Assembly: GCA_964653695.1 (NCBI GenBank)
Contig: CAZZFQ010000019.1
Location: forward strand, 1 to 23,173
DNA length: 23,173 nucleotides
Direction: 5' to 3'
From: JALHTG01 sp964653695
GTDB lineage: Archaea > Thermoproteota > Bathyarchaeia > 40CM-2-53-6 > JALHTG01
In this document: positions 15,220-21,475 of the stretch, piece after piece
Layout: each line of letters starts with the position of its first letter
Position numbering within the stretch: the stretch's first letter is position 1
Made by a program: the position numbers and the translations under genes
Notes under the pieces: generated by a model
What the model saw: only the letters and a program-made list of their open reading frames with translations
The model's database searches: none
Told to the model about the DNA's origin: nothing

Positions 15220-16521
15220 TCAAGGAATCTCATGTCTCAGCAGATCTTCGTATGTCTCTTGTGAGCGAATCAGCCTACCGACCCCATTCTCAATCATGAC
15301 GACAGCGCATCTAGGGTATGAGTTGTAATGGCTTGACATCGTGAATCCATATGCACCCGTGTCGAGCACTGCGAGCAAGTCTCCTTCCACAAGCTTCGGC
15401 AGCATTCTGTCCTTCGCAAGGTAGTCGCCTGATTCGCAGCATGGCCCTCCGACGTTGTATCTTGTTGTAGCCGTTTCCAACGCCTTGTTCGCGACGAGGA
15501 CTTGGTGGTAAGCGTCGTACAGTGCAGGTCTAAGAAGAAGGTTCATACCGGCGTCGACTATCGCCCAGTTTCTTCTGCCTGCTTCCTTAACGATGCCGAC
15601 GGTTGTGAGTAGGATTCCAGCGTCCGCGGCCACGGCTCTTCCTGGCTCAAGGATCAACGTTGGCAAAGGCAGATTCCGCTCTTGAGCACTCTGCATGATT
15701 GAGGAAACCACTGCCTGAGCATACTCGTTTGTAGATGTGTGGGGGTGGTTAGGTGCGTTTGGGATCCCTAGCCCGCCGCCGACATCGACCAAGCTGATCT
15801 CCAAGCCAAGTTTGTCGTGTATGTCGCCGATCAGATTGAAAATACGGTGAATACTGTCTTTGAACGGGTCGACGCTCCTTATGTCCGATCCAATGTGCGC
15901 CAAAATCCCCGCAACAATGAGGTTCTTATCCTTGCTCGCCAGTTTATATGCTTCAAAGGCGTCTTCGATCCAAACTCCAAACTTGTGTTCTCGAAGTCCT
16001 GTCGCCAAATACTTATGGGTCGATGTCGGGATGTCTGGATTTACTCGAACCCCGATCGTTGGCCTTTTCCCTACCTGAACAGCGACTTGGCTGATCTTCT
16101 CAATCTCTGCCATAGAGTCAACGTTAATGAGTCTCACTCCTGTTTCAATCGCTGTCTTCAGCTCCTTTGACGTCTTGTTTGGGCCATCGAAAACTATCTT
16201 CTCTGGCGAGACTCCGGCTTTCAGCGCGATGTGGAGTTCGCCTCCAGAGGCAACCTCGGCTCCGGCTCCCTCATCCTTAAGTAGCTTGCAGACTGCGAGA
16301 TGGCTGTTCGCTTTGTAGGCGAAGCAGATCAGAACCTTGTCATATATTGCCTTGAAGGCGGTCTCGAAGCTCCCATAATTCTTCCTTAGTCTCTCTGCGC
16401 TCAAAGCGTAGAGGGGGCTTCCGAACCGTCTTGCTAGGGATACAGAGTCGACACCATCTATGAGCAGGTGACCTCTCGCGTCGACAGAGAGGTGATCCCT
16501 CCCAGCTAGGTCAGAGCGCAA
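15220..16521 (-). CDS. lysA: Diaminopimelate decarboxylase
   Basis: 433 residues from a TTG that lies 3 bp after the stop of the preceding gene. It is a fold-III PLP decarboxylase: Lys70 in CFAYKANSH binds PLP; HIGSDI at 209-214; the glycine loop VDVGGGLGI (246 on); EPGR at 292-295 holds the phosphate. The C-terminal beta domain has GPCCESGD (359-366), with the dimer-completing cysteine, and TGAYGFTMSSHYNS. It removes the carboxyl group of meso-diaminopimelate to give lysine. The close-spaced upstream D-cysteine desulfhydrase-like gene suggests co-transcription. No other lysine-pathway gene is in the window, so a related amino-acid decarboxylase remains possible, but the CESGD and EPGR motifs fit LysA well. 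Confidence 0.92.
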   Translation of the reverse strand: MRSDLAGRDHLSVDARGHLLIDGVDSVSLARRFGSPLYALSAERLRKNYGSFETAFKAIYDKVLICFAYKANSHLAVCKLLKDEGAGAEVASGGELHIALKAGVSPEKIVFDGPNKTSKELKTAIETGVRLINVDSMAEIEKISQVAVQVGKRPTIGVRVNPDIPTSTHKYLATGLREHKFGVWIEDAFEAYKLASKDKNLIVAGILAHIGSDIRSVDPFKDSIHRIFNLIGDIHDKLGLEISLVDVGGGLGIPNAPNHPHTSTNEYAQAVVSSIMQSAQERNLPLPTLILEPGRAVAADAGILLTTVGIVKEAGRRNWAIVDAGMNLLLRPALYDAYHQVLVANKALETATTRYNVGGPCCESGDYLAKDRMLPKLVEGDLLAVLDTGAYGFTMSSHYNSYPRCAVVMIENGVGRLIRSQETYEDLLRHEIP

Positions 16522-16524
16522 TCA

Positions 16525-17520
16525 CTATCCCCAGAGATCAGCTAGCTCGTTCCCATATGCAAACAGAGCGGGCGTTCCGCCAGTGTGTATGAAGACGGCT
16601 GTTTCGTCCCTCTCGAAGTACCCTTGATGAATCAGATCGATGAGCCCCCACATCGCTTTTCCTGTATAGACAGGGTCTAGGAATATTCCTTCCGTTCTCG
16701 CAACCATTGTGATCGCATCAACGACTTCTTTCTGGAGGATTCCGTAACCCTTTCCCGCGTATTGGTCAAGGAAGTTCAGATCTTTCAGAGAAACTGAAAC
16801 GTGCGAGTCTACGAGTCTTGCACAGCCGTTGGCGATGTCAACGATCTTGTGGATCAATGGTTCGCGGGAAGCTCCGTCGCTAATTCCGAGGATCTTGCCT
16901 TCGAAGTTCAACGCCTTGGCTGCGAATTGGAGGCCTCCTTGGGTTCCCCCTGAACCTGAGGAAAAGGTTACGTGGTCCACCCTGACGTTCATTTCGACCG
17001 CTTGAGAGACTATTTCCAACATGGCGTTTGCGTAAGCTATGGCACCGATGGGGTTCGATCCTCCTGATGGTATGATGTATGGCGTTCCTCCGCTGTCTCT
17101 GACTTCTTCCGCTGCATCCTCCATAGCCGGCAAGGTATTTCTGGCATCAGGTGGAACGGTTCTGATCTCAGCGTCGAGAAGCTGATCCAAGAGGAGGTTG
17201 CCGCTGGTCTCTTTGGGTAGTTCTCCGCGAAGGATCAGTATTGGGCGCATCCCATACTTCTTCGCTGCGGCGGCAGTGAGTCTCGCGTGATTCGACTGTA
17301 GGCCGCCTGTGGTTATTATTGTGTCTGCGCCTTTCTCTATCGCGTCGGCGAGCAAGAACTCAAGTTTCCGAGCTTTGTTTCCCCCAAGGGCGAAGCCGTT
17401 GTTATCATCCCTTTTGAATAGTATTCGAGGCCCTTTAAGCACCCTACTGAGTCGGGGCGCCTCTTCTAGAGGAGAGGGCAGATTTGCCAAACGGACTCTC
17501 GGCAGTTTACCAATCTGCAT
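16525..17520 (-). CDS. dcyD: D-cysteine desulfhydrase-type PLP enzyme (ACC deaminase family)
   Basis: 331 residues from ATG. Fold-II PLP enzyme: PLP lysine Lys49 in LGGNKARKLEFL, TTGGLQSNHAR at 70-80, phosphate loop SSGSGGTQGG, and GGTPALF near the end. ACC deaminase and D-cysteine desulfhydrase differ at two positions: ACC deaminase has Glu and Leu, the desulfhydrase small or hydroxyl residues. Here both are Thr (Thr286 in DPVYTGK and Thr313 in IHTGG), which favours D-cysteine to pyruvate, sulfide and ammonia. It is followed after 3 bp by lysA and is divergent from the pspC gene. The released sulfide could feed the sulfur-relay genes, which is inference only. Confidence 0.87.
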   Translation of the reverse strand: MQIGKLPRVRLANLPSPLEEAPRLSRVLKGPRILFKRDDNNGFALGGNKARKLEFLLADAIEKGADTIITTGGLQSNHARLTAAAAKKYGMRPILILRGELPKETSGNLLLDQLLDAEIRTVPPDARNTLPAMEDAAEEVRDSGGTPYIIPSGGSNPIGAIAYANAMLEIVSQAVEMNVRVDHVTFSSGSGGTQGGLQFAAKALNFEGKILGISDGASREPLIHKIVDIANGCARLVDSHVSVSLKDLNFLDQYAGKGYGILQKEVVDAITMVARTEGIFLDPVYTGKAMWGLIDLIHQGYFERDETAVFIHTGGTPALFAYGNELADLWG

Positions 17521-17562
17521 CTATGATTGGCACCAACCCAACCTTACGCGCAGTTGAGTTAA

Positions 17563-17584
17563 ACCGTTTTCCCTAGGAAACGGT
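17563..17584. repeat. Palindrome between the divergent dcyD and pspC genes
   Basis: 22-bp inverted repeat with perfect 7-bp outer arms ACCGTTT and AAACGGT around a TCCCTAGG centre. It lies 43 bp before dcyD and 65 bp before the chosen pspC start, next to a possible dcyD TATA element (GGTTTAACT). It is an operator candidate for one or both genes. Confidence 0.4.
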
Positions 17585-17648
17585 GAGACATGAAACCGAC
17601 ACGCTTAAGTCATGTTTGTTCTTCTCTGTGGGGGGAAGTGAGCTGAGC

Positions 17649-18095
17649 GTGGCATCCACACCGCCTCGACGACTGTACAGGTCTAATGCGAATCGGATGA
17701 TTGCAGGCGTATGCGGTGGAATCGCCGAGTACCTGAACGTGGATCCGACACTGGTCCGACTGGGTTTTGTTCTTTTGGTGTTTGTTAACGGAGTAGGAAT
17801 ACTACTCTATTTGGTCATGGCGATTGTTACTCCAAGGGCTCCGGCAGGCGTTTCGCCCCCAACGCCATCGGGGATTCCATTAGATCTTTCTTGGTTGGGC
17901 CCTGCAATCTTGCTATTCGTAGGATTGGGGTTAGTTGCGTTTGGGGCGGCGTGGGCGTTTGATCAAGTAGCTCCTTGGTTCTGGGGATTTCGGAATTTCT
18001 GGTACATTATCAGAACACTAGCTTGGTTCTTCTGGTCGGCGTTGCTGATCGCGGTCGGACTTGTCATAGTAGTAGTGGCGTTGAAAAGGAGATAA
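17649..18095 (+). CDS. PspC-domain membrane protein
   Basis: 148 residues from the GTG at 17649, chosen over the in-frame GTG at 17583 because AAGTGA lies a suitable distance upstream and the family starts within a few residues of this point. PspC domain at 9-62: RRLYRSNANRMIAGVCGGIA, then EYLNVDPTLVRLGFVLLV and a membrane helix ILLYLVMAIVTP. Two more hydrophobic segments follow (about 80-105 and 125-145), separated by a Trp-rich loop. Family knowledge: PspC proteins respond to membrane stress in bacteria; the archaeal role is uncharacterised. The stop overlaps the next start by one base (TAATG), so the two are coupled. Confidence 0.88.
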   Translation: MASTPPRRLYRSNANRMIAGVCGGIAEYLNVDPTLVRLGFVLLVFVNGVGILLYLVMAIVTPRAPAGVSPPTPSGIPLDLSWLGPAILLFVGLGLVAFGAAWAFDQVAPWFWGFRNFWYIIRTLAWFFWSALLIAVGLVIVVVALKRR

Positions 18096-18580
18096 TGGCG
18101 GGCTCTGAGCACTTGAAAGAATCTAGTCGATACAGAATCGGCAGGAATCTGAGGGCTGCGTCACTGGGTGTCTTCCTCGTCTTGGTCGGAGTTTTTCTCA
18201 TAGTCTATCCATTGGTCGCTGAGATACGAGCGTTCTTGTCTGATCTGAGTTTTGTCCCACTCTTTGACCAAGTATACTACCCAGCACCTTCCTCTCCACA
18301 TCCTCTGTTCTATCATATTCTCAGGAACTTCTTCATGGCTTGGAGTGTGTGGCTGGGGGTCCTTACAATCGTTCAGCTTGCGACCAAGGGTCGCGCCAGA
18401 AGAGTGGCTCACACGTTGGGTGACTGCGTCTTCTGGATTGGCGCAGCGTACTTACTGGACAGAATTGGTCTTGGGGCGCTGGCGTTCGGATCGTTTCTAG
18501 CGCTACTTGTAGTCGTTGCAGGGGTCAGCTTGATCATTCGGGCCCTGACCATACTAAGCCTAGACAAGCTCCGATATTGA
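18095..18580 (+). CDS. Four-helix membrane protein, unknown
   Basis: 161 residues from the ATG at 18095, which shares one base with the pspC stop; a longer in-frame reading would run through pspC. Four hydrophobic segments are visible: SLGVFLVLVGVFLIVYPLVA, FFMAWSVWLGVLTIVQLA, CVFWIGAAYLLDRIGLGAL and FLALLVVVAGVSLIIRAL. The loop between the first two is long and rich in Pro, Tyr and Phe. I recognise no named family. Coupling to the PspC-domain gene suggests the two proteins act together in the membrane. Confidence 0.8.
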   Translation: MAGSEHLKESSRYRIGRNLRAASLGVFLVLVGVFLIVYPLVAEIRAFLSDLSFVPLFDQVYYPAPSSPHPLFYHILRNFFMAWSVWLGVLTIVQLATKGRARRVAHTLGDCVFWIGAAYLLDRIGLGALAFGSFLALLVVVAGVSLIIRALTILSLDKLRY

Positions 18581-18665
18581 TTGGAAACGGACTTACGCAA
18601 CTACGTATTTTTGTCCGGGCATTCATTTGTCTGCAATCTCCAGCTATTCTTCTTCCCAGAGTCTT

Positions 18666-18683
18666 GGCGATCTACAGATCGCC
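18666..18683. repeat. Perfect 8-bp-arm inverted repeat
   Basis: GGCGATCT-AC-AGATCGCC in the 243-bp stretch after the four-helix gene. It is not followed by T's. It could be a DNA-binding site or a hairpin. A short T-tract at 18606-18611 nearer the stop is a weak terminator for the pspC pair. I see no gene in 18581-18770. Confidence 0.35.
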
Positions 18684-18723
18684 TTCCATTGGTAGGAGAT
18701 CTACATTCGGACCCGAAGCCTGT

Positions 18724-18742
18724 GAAGCTCCAAAGGGGCTTC
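18724..18742. repeat. Inverted repeat before the zinc microgene
   Basis: GAAGCTCC-AAA-GGGGCTTC, eight pairs counting one G-T, lying about 30 bp before the TATA box at 18774. Confidence 0.3.
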
Positions 18743-18773
18743 CCCTGCAGATCACGTTCGTCTATCTCTCTTG

Positions 18774-18780
18774 TTTATAT
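18774..18780 (+). promoter_or_regulatory. TATA box of the zinc microgene
   Basis: TTTATAT within CTTGTTTATATCGG. The predicted TSS near 18802 gives a leader of about 22 nt with GGTGG at 18814-18818. Confidence 0.45.
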
Positions 18781-18823
18781 CGGACACGGCAAACCTTGAT
18801 CGGGGGGCGAGTAGGTGGATCGA

Positions 18824-18934
18824 ATGATACGGGCCTCAGCTACCTGCAATCATCGGTGGGTGTACTTAGTGAATCAAGTGGAGTTCCACTTGAAGAAATG
18901 TACTAGGTGCGGCGAGACGGTCTCAGAAAGCTAG
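18824..18934 (+). CDS. 36-residue zinc-ribbon-like microprotein
   Basis: ATG at 18824, stop TAG at 18932-18934. The peptide has a Cys-x-His pair at 8/10 (TCNHRWVYL), then VEFHLKKCTRCGETVSES with Cys26 and Cys29, so four zinc ligands in a C-x-H...C-x-x-C arrangement, the wording of a short zinc ribbon knuckle. Support for expression: GGTGG five bases before the ATG and a TATA box 44-50 bp upstream at the right distance. A larger frame across 18577-18906 has no such signals and reads unlike a protein. The gene stands alone on its strand, after the PspC pair and convergent with the DUF917 gene. Function unknown; small zinc proteins of this kind often bind nucleic acid or a partner protein. Confidence 0.6.
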   Translation: MIRASATCNHRWVYLVNQVEFHLKKCTRCGETVSES

Positions 18935-18967
18935 CTATACGTCAACCAGTTGCAGTATTGCCAGTCT

Positions 18968-19009
18968 ATTCTCTCATCACTCGCTAGCCCATTTAGAAGG
19001 GGAGAGAAT
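18968..19009. repeat. Inverted repeat in the convergent gap
   Basis: ATTCTCTC (18968-18975) and GAGAGAAT (19002-19009) with 26 bp between, in the 148-bp gap between the zinc microgene and the DUF917 gene. Possibly part of a bidirectional terminator. Nothing else is seen in this gap. Confidence 0.35.
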
Positions 19010-19082
19010 TTGCCATGCTTTCGAATCTTTCCTGCCTAGATTGATGCGACGATTGGCTTCCAGCTTGTCGGTAGCCCCTTCC

Positions 19083-20383
19083 TCATCTGACAGCTTTCTC
19101 TACCGGGGCGTAATCGATATCGTATCCAAAGTGTCTCGGCCCGAATAGGCTGATTCCCTTGTCTGTTCGCCAGAGCTTATCGGCCCTGAATCCCAAGATC
19201 TCGACTTCTCTTCCGATCTGAGACTTCAGATTTGGAACCCATGCCGAAAGCCCTTCTCCACTGGTTGCGTCAATCATGCATATGGAATCAGGACACGTAG
19301 CGTACGGCTTGCGACCGATCCATGTGATCAGGTANNNNNNNNNNNNNNNNNNNNNNNNNNNNNNNNNNNNNNNNNNNNNNNNNNNNNNNNNNNNNNNNNN
19401 NNNNNNNNNNNNNNNNNNNNNNNNNNNNNNNNNNATATGGAATCAGGACACGTAGCGTACGGCTTGCGACCGATCCATGTGATCAGGTATTCGTTCTTGT
19501 ACCATATGTCCAGACGGCGGCCGCGGGAATCGCCTAAGCCCTTGAGTCTTATGTCTCCCCACATGAATCCCCCCTCCTCCTTTCTCGTCCAAGATGCGAC
19601 CCTACCTCGGAAGAGGCGGACGCAGTCTGGCTCAGATTTGAGGATTGATTCCACGGGGCTAAGTGCTTTCTCTCTGCTGTTCCTTACGAGGGAACCAAGC
19701 CTAATGCTTCGCGATATCGAGTTGCGAACCACACCTTTCTTGTAGTTGGCTGCGGTGCTAGGGGCCCTAGCGACGCTGACCATCCCCCCGGATATGACTG
19801 CCATGTAGCGTGCTATGTCTTCGCCACGATAGTCATCTATTGCCTTCTTGAGGATCATGAGGTCTCCTATTGTGTTCGCCATAGTCATGGGTGTGACTGG
19901 GATGCCCGCTACGTGAGTGGTGGAAAGTGACATCTCAGGTTTGGCTCTTCCACAGGCATCCGCGTCGATTGCTGGTTTCCCTTCAAGGGCCGCTAGATAC
20001 ATGGGTAGAACGGTGTTTCCTGGGCCTATCTCGCTTGGAACGTAGCTAAAGAAGCGCTTTCCGATCAGGGCCTCAAGTTCCCTTATCGCCTTCTGAGCCG
20101 CGAGGGTTTGAAGTTCAACAGGGCTTTGCTTCTCGATAGGAGCAAGGTAGGGCTTGAGTTTGTCTTTGATCTCTTTCCCTACTCCACCGCCTACCCCAGC
20201 GGTTATGCAGAGGTATTCCTCGTCGGGAATCTCTGTAGGATCTATCAAGGAGAACTGTTTGCCTGAATCACAGATCGTATTGATGAGTTGCCTGCCTAAT
20301 TGCTCGCTTCCTCCCCCTCCGCATCCAAGTATGCCCGTGCCGACAAGGAGATCAGACATATCCTGCTTAGTGAGAGTTCTCAT
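19083..20383 (-). CDS. DUF917 (S-methyl thiohydantoin desulfurase-like) protein, split by an assembly gap
   Basis: The N-terminal 300-odd residues (from ATG at 20383) begin MRTLTKQDMSDLLVGTGILGCGGGGSEQLG, the usual family opening with its glycine run. It continues with ITAGVGGGVGKEI, PSEIGPGNTVLPMYLAALEG, DADACGRAKPEMSLSTTHV and VTPMTMANTIGDLMIL. The frame runs into 100 N's after CPDSI. Removing one copy of the 55-bp duplicate plus the N's (155 bp) joins it in frame to CMIDATSGEGLSAW and the family's ending FGPRHFGYDIDYAPVE, stop at 19083. The repaired protein has 381 residues, normal for DUF917. The family is linked to hydantoinase/oxoprolinase-type genes and structurally to thiohydantoin desulfurases; the reaction here is unknown. 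It stands alone, with its own TATA-like element upstream. Confidence 0.88.
19280..19489. other. Scaffold gap (N's at 19335-19434) flanked by identical 55-bp ends
   Basis: The bases 19280-19334 and 19435-19489 are identical in the same orientation, with exactly 100 N's between. This is the signature of two contigs that overlap by one assembler k-mer (55) but were scaffolded with a fixed-size gap. The true sequence most likely contains this stretch once. Confidence 0.9.
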
Positions 20384-20414
20384 TTCCGGCTCGACCAGCG
20401 AACTGCCTCTGTGG

Positions 20415-20423
20415 AATATTTAA
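20415..20423 (-). promoter_or_regulatory. AT-rich box shared by DUF917 and nitroreductase genes
   Basis: TTAAATATT read leftward lies about 32-40 bp before the DUF917 ATG and would give a leader near 10 nt. Read rightward the same region (TTTAAGATTATA) could place a TSS near 20447. Confidence 0.4.
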
Positions 20424-20448
20424 GATTATACTGACCCATGTTTGGTCT

Positions 20449-20489
20449 AGCTTCGCAGTTGGAGACCTTTCACGAAGAAGAGCGAAGCT
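20449..20489 (+). repeat. Inverted repeat upstream of the nitroreductase gene
   Basis: AGCTTCGC (20449-20456) and GCGAAGCT (20482-20489), perfect 8-bp arms with 25 bp between, 45-86 bp before the start. If transcription begins near 20447 it would form a hairpin at the 5' end of the leader; as DNA it could bind a regulator. Confidence 0.4.
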
Positions 20490-20534
20490 CTAAAGTCGAA
20501 TCTGACGAAGAATGTACCTACAGGGTGATGATAA

Positions 20535-21050
20535 ATGGAGGTTCTGGAAGCCATAAGAACAAGGAGAAGCGTTAGGAGCTTCAAGGCCGAAAAAATCTCT
20601 GATCAAGATGTCGTGAAGATACTGGAGGCTGCTAGGTTGGCTCCCTCGGCAGGTAACAGGCAGCCGTGGACCTTCATCTACATAAGGGATCCACAGGTTC
20701 TCAGGATGGTGAAGAATTGCTCTCCAGGGTTTTATGCAGACGCTACTGCTGCGATAATTGCAGGGATCGAGAAGAAGTTTGAGAAGAGGGGACTTCTCGA
20801 TGTGTGCTTCGCGGCTGAGAACATGCTCTTGGCGGCTCACGCCTTAGGGATAGGCAGTTGTCCCATTGTCTCCTTCAACGGTGAAGCCATAAAGAAGATT
20901 ATTAATGCTCCAGAGAACTGGGAGACGGTGCTCGTAGTGTCTCTCGGCTATCCGGATAAGGTTCCCAAGCCTCCTCCTAAGAAAGCCCTCTCCGAGATCG
21001 TCTACGTAGATTCCTTTGGAAAGAAGTGGGAGAATCTGGAGGTGCCTTAG
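20535..21050 (+). CDS. Nitroreductase-family FMN oxidoreductase
   Basis: 171 residues from ATG with GGTGAT five bases upstream. FMN-binding motifs: EAIRTRRSVRSF at 5-16 for the phosphate, and LAPSAGNRQPWTFIYI at 35-50. The remaining core has FAAENMLLAAHALGIGSCPI and a late strand VLVVSLGYPDKVPKPPPKK, typical of the family. The length is on the short side, similar to compact archaeal and clostridial members. It uses NAD(P)H to reduce an unidentified substrate, which cannot be predicted. It is coupled to the next small gene, whose ribosome site (GGAGGTG) lies in its last codons. Confidence 0.92.
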   Translation: MEVLEAIRTRRSVRSFKAEKISDQDVVKILEAARLAPSAGNRQPWTFIYIRDPQVLRMVKNCSPGFYADATAAIIAGIEKKFEKRGLLDVCFAAENMLLAAHALGIGSCPIVSFNGEAIKKIINAPENWETVLVVSLGYPDKVPKPPPKKALSEIVYVDSFGKKWENLEVP

Positions 21051-21051
21051 A

Positions 21052-21357
21052 TTGGCTGAGAATTTGGAAGACCGCTTCTTTGACATTCTCCTGCGTACCC
21101 TTAACTACTCCATAGAGTTCGCCAACGAACCGAGCTACGCCTCTCTGAGGTTCATGGATCTCTTCAGCAGCCTTCTAGGACTTCAGCCTCTCGCAAGGGA
21201 CCTGTCACGAGATCATTTCTATGAGAAGCTTAGAGAGAAGATCAAGGATAGGGAGTTGATAAGAGATCAGGAGACACGGTCAAAGCTTCAGACTGAACTC
21301 CTAGAAATGTTCGTAAACGAGTGGAAGAGACGGACAGGTCATTCCTATGCCCCTTAG
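21052..21357 (+). CDS. Small helical unknown protein, 101 residues
   Basis: The TTG at 21052 is chosen because GGAGGTG (21038-21044) stands 7 bp before it; an in-frame ATG at 21016 would overlap the nitroreductase by 35 bases without need. The protein is all-helical by composition: NLEDRFFDILLRTLNYSIEF, then SLRFMDLFSSLLGL, HFYEKLREKIKDRELI and LQTELLEMFVNEWKRR. There are no cysteines and no membrane helix. The wording is reminiscent of the small archaeal DUF6092 group, which I cannot confirm. It starts one base after the nitroreductase stop, so it is translated from the same message and may be a partner of it. Confidence 0.78.
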   Translation: MAENLEDRFFDILLRTLNYSIEFANEPSYASLRFMDLFSSLLGLQPLARDLSRDHFYEKLREKIKDRELIRDQETRSKLQTELLEMFVNEWKRRTGHSYAP

Positions 21358-21426
21358 CCATACAGGACTTGGATAAGGGCCTCCCATTATGCTTAAGGTA
21401 ACGAAGACAGCATTCCAGACGTAAGG

Positions 21427-21433
21427 CTTAATA
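21427..21433 (+). promoter_or_regulatory. TATA-like box of the peptide-binding protein gene
   Basis: CTTAATA about 45 bp before the ATG at 21476, predicted TSS near 21455. GGAGG at 21462-21466 is the ribosome site, 9 bp before the start. Confidence 0.4.
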
Positions 21434-21475
21434 CTGCACGCTCAGGAAGACCTAGCATTCTGGAGGCCTTAACTC

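Noticed and set aside
16525..17520. ACC deaminase as the product.
   Set aside because: The two specificity positions are Thr, as in D-cysteine desulfhydrases, not Glu and Leu.
18577..18906. A 109-codon plus-strand frame after the four-helix gene.
   Set aside because: Composition unlike a protein, no ribosome site, and it overlaps the better supported zinc microgene in another frame.
19083..19277. A separate 64-residue gene left of the N gap.
   Set aside because: It is the C-terminus of the DUF917 protein; collapsing the duplicated flank joins it in frame.
19280..19489. A biological 55-bp direct repeat such as an attachment site.
   Set aside because: The copies abut exactly 100 N's on both sides and lie within one conserved gene, which fits an assembly overlap and not integration.
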